This document shows, in pieces, positions 33,912 to 41,716 of a DNA stretch of 61,984 bases; the first letter of the stretch is position 1, and each line of letters begins with the position of its first letter. Both the position numbers and the translations under genes were made by a program. Location: contig NZ_LNYK01000001.1 of assembly GCF_001467825.1 (NCBI RefSeq), forward strand, positions 1-61,984, given 5' to 3'. Source of the stretch: Legionella londiniensis. Lineage in GTDB: Bacteria; Pseudomonadota; Gammaproteobacteria; Legionellales; Legionellaceae. Below the pieces are notes generated by a model, which was given only the letters and a program-made list of their open reading frames with translations, did not search any database and was not told the origin of the DNA.

Positions 33912-35302
33912 TATTCCATATTCTCCATAACCCGTTCATCAACATTATCTTCTGAAACATCAGTATCAGTTTCTATTGGATCGAAATCGGGAATCGCTAC
34001 TGATCGAACATCGATTTTGCCAGTAACCACATCAGAAATAAGCCTAGTTTTGTACTCTTGAATAAGCTCTATTTCTTTTTCTGCTCTAGAAATAGTTGCA
34101 TTTATAAGTTTACTTTCCTCTTCTAGTTTCTCAGCAATTTCTAATTGCTCATGATATGGTGGTAATAATACTGGTAAGTTTTTTAAAAGGTTTTGTCCAA
34201 GGGAAGCTCTGGTGACGATATTCATTTCTTTTGTAAAATACTCCCTTACGCAAGTAGCTTGGAAGTAATATTTGGAAAAAAGCTCATTGATTATTTTTCT
34301 ATTTGGTCTAACACGAATTAAAAAGCCAGAGAATATAGCATTGGGTATCGTCTCTAAACATACTGAAGTTATGCCAACTTCGTCTAGTGCCTCAGAAGTG
34401 CGCGTAAAGAAAATATCCCCTTGCTGAACTGAATAAGTGATTTGCTGTTTTTCATTCGAGTTAGCTTTTCCTTCAATACTATTCGGTAAAACTCTATGTT
34501 TATAAACATCTCCATAGCTAATAAAAGGGTACCCTTTAGTAAAAAAATCACCGCTTTCACTTATACCATTCTGGCATGAACAAAAGTGTCTGATTTTTTT
34601 AACAATCCAATGCCTTGGAATTTCTCCTAACCATTCAATTTCACTGTCTTTCATTTCTACATTAGAGTTAACTCCTTTAGTGACAGCCTCACTAATGATA
34701 TTTTGCTTCTGCTCTTTAAGAAGCGTAATGAGCTTTTTCTTAGCCTTGATGAATTTATTGATTCTTGCAGTTTTCCAATCGAGGTAACGGGTTATTTGTT
34801 GTTGTTCTTCTAAAGGCGGCAAGAGTAAAGGCATAGATAAAAAGGAATCATCAGATAATTGGTATCGTGAACGCCAGATACCTTTGGATCTTACTCTAAA
34901 CTCCCAATTATATATTTTGGACCGAAGAAGGTAATTTCCATACTTATAATTAAAAGAATCTTGATTCCAAATTCGAAAAACACTATAGGCAGTACTTATT
35001 ATCCCGTGGTACTCAGAAAATCCTAAACCTGTCATCCATGCCCAGAGACTATTAATCACTAAGTCCTGAGGCCAGCATAACTTATAATTAGCATAACTTT
35101 CTGCCTGAAACATTGTTACATTTGTATTTTTTCTTAATGCTACACCATTTTTTTCAGAAACTGATAATAATTCTTCTGAACCATCTATTGATCGAATATC
35201 AATAGTTTTAAAAACTGATTTAGCTCTTTTAAAATTCCAATGTTCAGGAATTTCATTTAGCCATTTTTTTTCTGACTTTTTATAACCAGGGTATTGTTTC
35301 AT
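33911..35302 (-). CDS. hsdS: Type I specificity subunit (HsdS)
   Basis: 463 aa with two target-recognition domains in tandem. Each starts with a conserved block (WLNEIPEHW near residue 14 and WLGEIPRHW near residue 223) and ends with a helical spacer (LLPPLEEQQQITRYL and LLPPYHEQLEIAEKL). The two half-repeats specify a bipartite DNA site that cannot be read from sequence. It is strongly AT-rich, as recognition domains often are. The ATG overlaps the hsdM stop. Confidence 0.9.
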   Translation of the reverse strand: MKQYPGYKKSEKKWLNEIPEHWNFKRAKSVFKTIDIRSIDGSEELLSVSEKNGVALRKNTNVTMFQAESYANYKLCWPQDLVINSLWAWMTGLGFSEYHGIISTAYSVFRIWNQDSFNYKYGNYLLRSKIYNWEFRVRSKGIWRSRYQLSDDSFLSMPLLLPPLEEQQQITRYLDWKTARINKFIKAKKKLITLLKEQKQNIISEAVTKGVNSNVEMKDSEIEWLGEIPRHWIVKKIRHFCSCQNGISESGDFFTKGYPFISYGDVYKHRVLPNSIEGKANSNEKQQITYSVQQGDIFFTRTSEALDEVGITSVCLETIPNAIFSGFLIRVRPNRKIINELFSKYYFQATCVREYFTKEMNIVTRASLGQNLLKNLPVLLPPYHEQLEIAEKLEEESKLINATISRAEKEIELIQEYKTRLISDVVTGKIDVRSVAIPDFDPIETDTDVSEDNVDERVMENME

Positions 35303-37434
35303 TAATTACCCTCCCCAACAATTTCCTCAAGTAATCCTTCTGTTTCACGTTCAATGGCATATATATCAGCTTTAATTTCCTCAAGGGAACGCATTGGGGT
35401 TGGCTTATAAAAATGCTTTGTAAAAGAGACTTCATATCCAATTAAAGTCTTTGACGGATCAATCCATGCGTCAGGCGCATAAGGGAGTACCTCACGCTCA
35501 AAGAAAGCAGTAATTCCGCCATCTTCTAATAGTGGCACTTGTTCCGAGTCACGTAAATTGCTGTCTACTTCATATTCAACAATGACTGGCTTGCCATTTA
35601 TATTCGTTTCGAATAATCCATGAAGAGAAATAGGTTCAACTGTGCCAGACTTATGTAGCTTCTTGATTATTGGTTCTGCATTTTCATCAATAACAGATAA
35701 ATTATCTTTAAGGAATTTAATGCTTTTAGCTGGAAGTTTAATTGACATGCTTTTTGCAAGCTTGTTTAGCTCATTGATGAATTGATTGTAGTTATTGTGT
35801 GGGCCTTCACCGATCTGCTTAGCCATTGTTTCAATGACTGAATATAAAGCGGTTTCTTTCGCCTCAATACAATGTCGTTGAAATTTAGCTAATTGTTTTT
35901 CCCCTAGATGAATGGAAAGTCGCAACGGACGTTCCACAGTGATTTTGTAATAGCCAAACGCGTTATTTGGAAAAATTTTGGATTGCTCAGTATCAATTGG
36001 TCTAACAACAAGATCACAGATTTGTTTGATATGTTCATCAGTTAATTTGCAATTCTTTTTTCCCAAATTTTTTCTTAGGGATTGATACCAGCCTGTGCCA
36101 TCAATTAATTGAACTTTACCTTTACGTTCTTGTGCTTTTTGATTCGTTAGAACCCATATATAAGTTGCAATACCAGTGTTATAAAAGATATTTTCTGGTA
36201 GAGCAATAATTGCTTCCAGCCAGTCATTTTCCATGATCCAACGTCGAATATTACTTTCTCCCTGTCCAGCATCTCCGGTAAATAATGACGATCCATTATG
36301 AACATGTGCTATACGGCTGCCTAGTTTACTGGAATCCTTCATTTTCATTAGCTTGTTAACCAAAAACATCAGCTGACCATCACTGGATCGCGTAATCATC
36401 TTATATTCTGGCTCATTGGCGTAATCTATAATGAAGCGAGGATCCTTTATGTCGCTTTTTCCTCCCATGCGGTCCAGATCTGTTTTCCAGCTTTTGCCAT
36501 ATGGGGGATTTGAAATCATAAAATCAAAGTGATTGGAAACAAAAGCATCAGCAGACAGTGTGGAGCCGTATTTTATATTTTCCGCTTCAGCACCTTCTCC
36601 TTTCAGTAGTAAGTCTGCTTTCGCGATAGCATAGGTTTCTGGCTGTACTTCTTGTCCATAAAGATGGATAGATACCTCTTTGCCAGCATCTTTGGCCAGT
36701 TCCTTCAATCTTTCTTAAGCAACAGTTAGCATCCCACCAGTACCACAAGCACCGTCATAAACAAGATAGGTGCCTGATTCAATTTTATCTGCGATGGGAA
36801 GAAATATGACATCCGCCATAAGTTTAACAATGTCACGAGGGGTAAAGTGTTCTCCCGCTTCTTCGTTATTTTCTTCATTAAACCGGCGGATTAATTCTTC
36901 AAATACTGTTCCCATGGCATGGTTATCTAAGCCTGGTAGTCTTTCATTGCCGTCAGCATCGTTTACTGGTTTGGGACTTAGGTTGATGTTGGGATTCAAA
37001 AATTTCTCGATTAATGCGCCGAGGATGTCTGCTTCCACTAAGGTTGTAATTTGATTACGGAATTTAAATTTGTCCAATATTTCTTGAACATTAGGAGAGA
37101 AGCCATCGAGATAGGATTCGAAGTCCGCTTTAAGTTGCTGCATCTTGGCTCGGTTTTTTAAATCTCTAAGCGTAAAAGGGGAACAATTGTAAAAAGCTTC
37201 GCCAGAAGCCTGGCATAGCGCTGCATCTTGATTAGCAATTCCTGCCTCATCAAGTTGATTCTTCATGGTGAGAACAGCTTCTTTAGTAGGTTCCAGCAAT
37301 GCATCTAGGCGACGAATGACAGTCATTGGTAAAATAACATCACGATATTTTCCGCGAACATATATATCTCTTAAGACATCATCAGCAATTCCCCATATGA
37401 AATTGGTTATCGTGTTGTGCATGGCGTAATTCAT
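35302..37434 (-). pseudogene. hsdM: Type I methylase subunit (HsdM) split by an in-frame TAA
   Basis: One reading frame of about 710 codons, interrupted by TAA at 36717-36715. The first part (239 aa, ATG at 37434 with AGAGGG upstream) ends right after SAM-binding motif I in YDGACGTGGML. The second part continues in the same frame and carries the catalytic NPPY (codons 67-70 after a TTG at 36708). The local sequence GCT-TAA-GAA-AGA fits a GAA-to-TAA change in the usual A-E-E-R context. Reinitiation at the TTG six bases after the stop could make two fragments, or the gene may be dead. A base-calling error is also possible. Confidence 0.85.
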
Positions 37435-37446
37435 ATAAAAACCCTC

Positions 37447-37641
37447 TTAATCATTATTCTTTTCAGTTTCTTGCGCACTACCAGCTTCAACCCAGGCATC
37501 AACTTGAGACACTTTAAACTTCCAAAGCCGCCCAATTTTATGAGCCGGCATCCCTTTGTCATTAATCCATTTATAAACCGTATCTCTTTTAACACCAAGG
37601 TACTCGCCAATTTCATCAACCGATAACCACCTATCATTCAT
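37447..37641 (-). CDS. Excisionase-family HTH regulator upstream of hsdM
   Basis: 64 aa from the ATG at 37641; the frame is open to 37680. The protein is one MerR/excisionase-type winged helix: WLSVDEIGEYLGVKRDTVYKWI, then MPAHKIGRLWKFKVSQVDAW. Such small proteins precede hsdM in many restriction loci. It lies 12 bp before hsdM and behind a 20-bp palindrome, so it may autoregulate the restriction operon. A role as DNA-recombination directionality factor is less likely because no integrase is adjacent. Confidence 0.78.
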   Translation of the reverse strand: MNDRWLSVDEIGEYLGVKRDTVYKWINDKGMPAHKIGRLWKFKVSQVDAWVEAGSAQETEKNND

Positions 37642-37964
37642 TGCTGTTCTCTTTTGTTTATTTATGCAATATAAAAACAAGTATAGCCAATGAAACCTAG
37701 GTTACATTAGACTAAAAAGGTTTAAAATCGGCTTATACTAATTGGTTTCAATGGCTTAATCAATTTAAAAGCATAATTATGGGTAAGGGGTATTAACCAA
37801 GATAAATGTCGGTGTATTCATGGCTGTTGGATGAAAAGATCCCTGCTGATAGAGAAGAACGAGATGGCTAATATGAGAAAAACCCAGATAAATTGCGTGG
37901 GAATCTAATTTTTGTATCCATGTCGTTGTTGTTTACTCAACAACATGGACAATGAACAAATCGA
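37642..37964. other. Intergenic region holding the restriction-operon promoter
   Basis: 323 bp between the HTH gene and the small cargo gene; the cargo operon transcribes towards it. It contains a 20-bp palindrome at 37689-37708 and a GTTGTTG-N6-CAACAAC hairpin at 37925-37944, which lacks a T-run. Two short plus-strand frames (about 21 and 14 codons near 37807-37909) look protein-like but have no ribosome site and may be debris of an older gene. Confidence 0.55.
37689..37708. promoter_or_regulatory. 20-bp palindrome, candidate operator of the restriction operon
   Basis: AATGAAACCT and AGGTTACATT pair at 9 of 10 positions with no spacer; the central AACCTAGGTT is perfect. It starts 48 bp before the HTH regulator's ATG, where an operator would cover the promoter. 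The HTH protein just downstream is the natural candidate to bind it. Confidence 0.5.
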
Positions 37965-38207
37965 TTATTCGCTGAAAAAAATTAAAAATAACCTCCCTAA
38001 TTCTTCAGCATCTTTTTCCTCTAAAAATTCAGCGCCGATTAAAACCTTCAATAATCGCTTACTACAAATATCTAATATTTCTGCAATGCCGTTTAAATCA
38101 ATTTCACTATATCGAATTAGTGCTGCCAGCAGCATTTTTTGTTTGAGTTTATTTTGAACAAAGTTAAATGTAATATCAGGGTCTTTGAGTTGAATGAAAC
38201 ATCCCAT
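37965..38207 (-). CDS. Small helix-rich protein of the cargo operon
   Basis: 80 aa from the ATG at 38207, chosen because GGAG lies eight bases upstream; the frame is open to 38243. The sequence has an acidic, helical pattern (LNGIAEILDICSKRLLKVLIG, then EEKDAEELGRLFLIFF) suggestive of a small HTH-like fold, but no family is recognised. It lies 59 bp after the LuxR-type gene and may act with it. Confidence 0.6.
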   Translation of the reverse strand: MGCFIQLKDPDITFNFVQNKLKQKMLLAALIRYSEIDLNGIAEILDICSKRLLKVLIGAEFLEEKDAEELGRLFLIFFSE

Positions 38208-38266
38208 GTTAAAGCTCCTACAACTAATTTTTTTACGACCCAAAAAGTATCTATTAAATAATGTGG

Positions 38267-39097
38267 TTATTGTATCCCCAAATTTGGTGAAATTTTGTGT
38301 CTAAAAAGATCCGATTTGAAGGCAATTGCTACTGCTTGTAGGGTAGTTTTGCAGTTTAGCTTTTTCCTTGCTGATTTAAGGTGAGAGTTGACAGTATCAA
38401 CCGATAGAAAAAGTTTATTCGCTACTGTTTGCGTATTTTCACAGTGAGCCATGAGAAATAGACAATCAAGCTCGCGGCTTGTCAAAATTACATTTGTTGA
38501 GCCTAGTTCTCCCGTTAGCACTTGGTTTCTGAACTCGTGATTATTAAAAAAGTTTAAAAATTCAGATTCAGGTATCATCCCTTTTAAATCAGTTTCCATG
38601 TCCTGGATAAATCCAGAGATAAATCGTTCCATTGCTGTTCTATGCTTGAAATAGAATTCAGTTTTATTTTGCACTGGCGTGTTGTTGTAAGTCTCAATAA
38701 TGATATCGCACTCATAACACTGCCTTACCATGGCGAAAACAGTATAAAGGTTGTACCGCTTTTGCATGACTTCTAATATATCAATCTGCGTTGCGTCAGG
38801 TTTAATTTGTTCTGGGATAAAGTATTCTCGACCATCATACACATTAAAAGCATGATCGATGTCGCCACGAGAATACCCTTCGGTACGATAAGGAATCGCC
38901 CAGTAATAAAGATTGGAAATGTAATATCTTCTTCCGGTTCTTAGCATAAAGGTGATGGAAAAATTGGATAACTCTTTGGGGAATTGGTATTTTTCCATTA
39001 ACTGATCAATTTTATGTCGGAGTCTTATTGAGTCTGATAATTCTTCAAAATCGCTTAAGTCAACGCAGATTTCACCTTTTTCATTAATACTATGCAT
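38267..39097 (-). CDS. LuxR-type transcriptional regulator
   Basis: 276 aa from the ATG at 39097 with AAGGTG upstream. The C-terminal 65 residues are a clear LuxR HTH (LTSRELDCLFLMAHC, VANKLFLSVDTVNSHLKSARKKLNC). The N-terminal 200 residues resemble a PAS/GAF-like sensor (RRYYISNLYYW, HRTAMERFISGF) without an autoinducer-domain signature I can name. It follows the hydrolase gene by 17 bp and may control ICE cargo or host genes. The signal is unknown. Confidence 0.8.
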   Translation of the reverse strand: MHSINEKGEICVDLSDFEELSDSIRLRHKIDQLMEKYQFPKELSNFSITFMLRTGRRYYISNLYYWAIPYRTEGYSRGDIDHAFNVYDGREYFIPEQIKPDATQIDILEVMQKRYNLYTVFAMVRQCYECDIIIETYNNTPVQNKTEFYFKHRTAMERFISGFIQDMETDLKGMIPESEFLNFFNNHEFRNQVLTGELGSTNVILTSRELDCLFLMAHCENTQTVANKLFLSVDTVNSHLKSARKKLNCKTTLQAVAIAFKSDLFRHKISPNLGIQ

Positions 39098-39114
39098 CAC
39101 AACACCTTGAACAT

Positions 39115-39810
39115 TTACTCCCTAAACCAGTTCATTAACAATTCATTAATTCTTTCTGACTGTTCCAGCATCGCCATATGGCCGCAATCCTCAAGGGTTA
39201 CTAATTCAGCATTGGCAATGTGATTGGCCATGTGTTCAGCGCGCTCGTTGGGCATTACCCTGTCTTTTTTTGCTGTGATGATCAAGGTAGGGCAGGTGAT
39301 TTTGGACAAAAGCGGTTCCTGTTCATGTTTATTAATCATCGAACTAAGTTGTTTAACATAATTTTCTGGTCCAATTTCATAAGCCATTTTTTTTAGCAGC
39401 GGAATAATCGCTGCTTGTTTTTCTTCTTCATAAATTGAATTTTTAAATATTCGGTTCACAAGAAAATCAAATCGGCCTTTTTCCACCAGTTCAACTGAGC
39501 GTTGTCGCTCATATTTTCCTTTTTGACAAAGTTCTCTAGCCCCGCCGTTTATGATTACCAGGTTTTCAATGCGATCAGGGATGAATTGGAAGAGCTCCAG
39601 GGCGATATAACCTCCCATAGAAAAACTGACGATAGAAAATTTCTCAGGGGCATAGGGCAGATATCGTTTTGCCATGTCTGTTATGGAGTCACTTTTGCAA
39701 ACATCCATATGGTGAATATTGGTGAACTGCTTTTGGAACACATCAATATTCTGGTACCAAAGCTCAGGGGTTGATAATGAACCTGGTATCAGCAACAAAT
39801 CCTTAAACAT
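39115..39810 (-). CDS. Alpha/beta hydrolase
   Basis: 231 aa, full length for a lidless alpha/beta hydrolase. The catalytic triad is visible: Ser in SFSMGGY (nucleophile elbow), Asp in TAKKDRVMP, His in CGHMAML; the oxyanion segment LIPGSL is near the N-terminus. Substrate unknown. It heads an operon with the LuxR-type regulator, an arrangement that could mean production or breakdown of a signal, though this is only suggestive. Confidence 0.85.
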   Translation of the reverse strand: MFKDLLLIPGSLSTPELWYQNIDVFQKQFTNIHHMDVCKSDSITDMAKRYLPYAPEKFSIVSFSMGGYIALELFQFIPDRIENLVIINGGARELCQKGKYERQRSVELVEKGRFDFLVNRIFKNSIYEEEKQAAIIPLLKKMAYEIGPENYVKQLSSMINKHEQEPLLSKITCPTLIITAKKDRVMPNERAEHMANHIANAELVTLEDCGHMAMLEQSERINELLMNWFRE

Positions 39811-39920
39811 CTTTTGATTCGTATCCTGTCAAAAGTCTAATCATATCCAAAGATTGAAATGTGATCAATTTTTAACAAATTCAAATTTTTATTGATTTAA
39901 AAACCCGTTATGTTTATATT

Positions 39921-39939
39921 AACACACGATATGTGTTTT
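39921..39939. promoter_or_regulatory. Operator-like palindrome before the integrase module (site 2)
   Basis: AACACA-CGATA-TGTGTT is a perfect 6-bp inverted repeat. Aligned with site 1 (140-156), ACACGA, ATGTGTTTTA and the flank are shared with three differences over about 20 bp. It lies 53-71 bp before the AlpA-like start, in promoter position. Confidence 0.5.
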
Positions 39940-39991
39940 AATGATTAACAAAGAAGTCAATTCGGTTAATCCTGATTACAGGAGTTTTGTC

Positions 39992-40369
39992 ATGTCGAAC
40001 ATTCAACTGCTTCCCCGGTTAATTCGTTTAAAAGATGCGCCCGATTATTTGGGTATGGATCGGCACCGCTTTAATGAAAATGTTCGGCCGAATATGACAG
40101 AAATACCTATCGGAACGCAAGGTATTGCATTTGATAGGCTTGATTTGGATGCTTGGGTAGACCATTATAAGCAATGTAGTGGTCGTCCCGCGGCAACCGA
40201 ACGTAGGAGTTTGGAAATATGGGACGAAAAAGAACGCCAGGACTGCAAAAGCGTGGCAGCGTCTGGTGTATTGACAAAAAGGTCTTCGGACGACGACTTT
40301 GCGAAAGCACTGGTACTGACAACCTCGAAGAGGCGGAAAAGTATCTTGCAAGGCGCCTCGAAGAAATAA
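39992..40369 (+). CDS. AlpA-like/excisionase-type protein preceding the integrase
   Basis: 125 aa from the ATG at 39992, chosen for AGGAG eleven bases upstream; the frame is open from 39941. The N-terminal 65 residues resemble AlpA-like DNA-binding proteins (LPRLIRLKDAPDYLGMDRHRF, DRLDLDAWVDHY). The C-terminal 50 residues, charged and Ser-rich, come from the stretch that also encodes the integrase N-terminus in another frame. In this class of islands such a protein sits directly before the integrase and probably helps excision. Confidence 0.78.
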   Translation: MSNIQLLPRLIRLKDAPDYLGMDRHRFNENVRPNMTEIPIGTQGIAFDRLDLDAWVDHYKQCSGRPAATERRSLEIWDEKERQDCKSVAASGVLTKRSSDDDFAKALVLTTSKRRKSILQGASKK

Positions 40370-41346
40370 GACTGGCAACAGTCTATGGTGTTCGCCCAAA
40401 AAGAACATTCAAAGAAGCCGCTACTAAATTTTTGATGGAAAACCAACATAAGCGCAGCATCAGTGATGACGCTGGCCGTTTACGTGAGTTGGTTAAATAC
40501 ATCGGAGATATGCCTATTGAAGCCATTCATATTGGTAGTCTGCAATCCTTTATTGAAGGTAGAAAAAAGGATGGTGTAAGTTGCAGGACTATTAATCATG
40601 GGTTGAAAATCGTTAGGCGTATTTTAAATTTAGCGGCCAGTGAGTGGATGGATGAGTTTGGTTTAACCTGGTTAATTTCAGCGCCAAAGATAAAGCTTTT
40701 GCCTGAGCCTGATCTTCGTAAACCTTACCCATTGAGCTGGGATGAACAGCATAAACTGTTTGACCTTTTACCTGAGCACCTGAAAAACATGGCATTATTT
40801 GCTGTGAATACAGGATGTCGGGACAGGGAAATATGTGAATTGCGCTGGGATTGGGAAATCCAGATTCCAGAGTTACCGCACATAACCGTTTTCATTATAC
40901 CAGGTGAGTTGGTTAAAAATGGTGATGAGCGGTTGGTTGTCTGTAATGAAACAGCGCGGTCAGTGGTAGAAGGGCAGAGAGGTAAGCATCCTACCCATGT
41001 CTTTAGCTTTAAAGGCCGTCCCTTGGCTCGAATGTTATCGACTGGTTGGCGACAGGCGAGAGTTAAGGCGAAATTGCCAGAAGTAAGAGTGCATGATTTA
41101 AAGCATACCTTTGGCAGACGATTACGAGCTGCAGGGGTAAGTTTTGAAGACAGGCAGGATTTACTCGGCCATCGTTCGGGAAGGATTACAACTCACTATT
41201 CTTCAGCTGAGTTACAAAGTTTATATCAAGCTGCCAATAAGGTTTGTGAGAATCGAAAAAGCGGTGTGATATTAACATTATTGCGAAACCCAAAGAGCAG
41301 ACAGGCCAGTCAAAATACTCAAGGGGTTCAGCAAGTAAGTTTGTAA
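40219..41346 (+). CDS. int: ICE integrase (tyrosine recombinase) next to the tRNA target
   Basis: 375 aa. TAGGAG precedes the ATG at 40219, which supports the long overlap with the upstream gene. Catalytic positions: Arg in NTGCRDRE, Lys in LVKNGDE, HDLKH (HxxK in place of HxxR, a variant usual in this subfamily), LLGHRS and the nucleophile Tyr in TTHYSS. N-terminal arm and core-binding domain occupy about 1-165. It ends 90 bp from the 3' end of the tRNA gene, the standard place for an enzyme that integrates at tRNA 3' ends. Confidence 0.92.
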   Translation: MGRKRTPGLQKRGSVWCIDKKVFGRRLCESTGTDNLEEAEKYLARRLEEIRLATVYGVRPKRTFKEAATKFLMENQHKRSISDDAGRLRELVKYIGDMPIEAIHIGSLQSFIEGRKKDGVSCRTINHGLKIVRRILNLAASEWMDEFGLTWLISAPKIKLLPEPDLRKPYPLSWDEQHKLFDLLPEHLKNMALFAVNTGCRDREICELRWDWEIQIPELPHITVFIIPGELVKNGDERLVVCNETARSVVEGQRGKHPTHVFSFKGRPLARMLSTGWRQARVKAKLPEVRVHDLKHTFGRRLRAAGVSFEDRQDLLGHRSGRITTHYSSAELQSLYQAANKVCENRKSGVILTLLRNPKSRQASQNTQGVQQVSL

Positions 41347-41348
41347 GT

Positions 41349-41388
41349 GCGTGATCTAGGTCACGCAAAAGTCACGCAAGGACTTTTG
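41349..41388. repeat. Two adjoining inverted repeats between int and the tRNA gene
   Basis: GCGTGA/TCACGC (41349-41366, 6-nt loop) is followed directly by CAAAAGTC/GACTTTTG (41366-41388, 7-nt loop); TCACGCAA also occurs twice as a direct repeat. They could be arm-type integrase sites or form the int transcript end. The second hairpin is followed by AACTAAAAC, so it is not a textbook terminator. Confidence 0.55.
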
Positions 41389-41436
41389 AACTAAAACAGG
41401 TAATCAACATAGGTTATTGATTTTAAAGGCTTTAAT

Positions 41437-41513
<77 letters not shown>

Positions 41514-41661
41514 GCGGTGTGTATTGTAATCGCTAACGTTTATGAACGCCAGGGTTTTTTTGCGGTTTTTGTGCTGGCGTGTTGCATTACTGATTTTGGC
41601 TCTATTTAGATTATTTCGGGTTACCTATTTCAGTGATGCAACGAGCCCTGGAAATATGAGT

Positions 41662-41702
41662 TTTCACTCAAGGCCTAAACAATCCAGAACACTTGAGTGA
41701 AA
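41662..41702 (-). terminator. Long hairpin after rpoD
   Basis: TTTCACTCAAG (41662-41672) and CTTGAGTGAAA (41692-41702) form a perfect 11-bp stem 15 bp after the rpoD stop, with a 19-nt loop. There is no T-run after it, so it may act as an RNA 3'-end stabiliser or a weak terminator. Confidence 0.5.
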
Positions 41703-41716
41703 CTAAGTATAGCCTG

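Noticed and set aside
37807-37909. Two short protein-like frames (about 21 and 14 codons) on the plus strand
   Set aside because: They lack ribosome sites and are too short to assign; at most remnants of a lost gene.
37918-37949. GTTGTTG/CAACAAC hairpin as terminator of the cargo operon
   Set aside because: In the direction of transcription it is followed by an A-rich rather than T-rich stretch, so it is not a rho-independent terminator.
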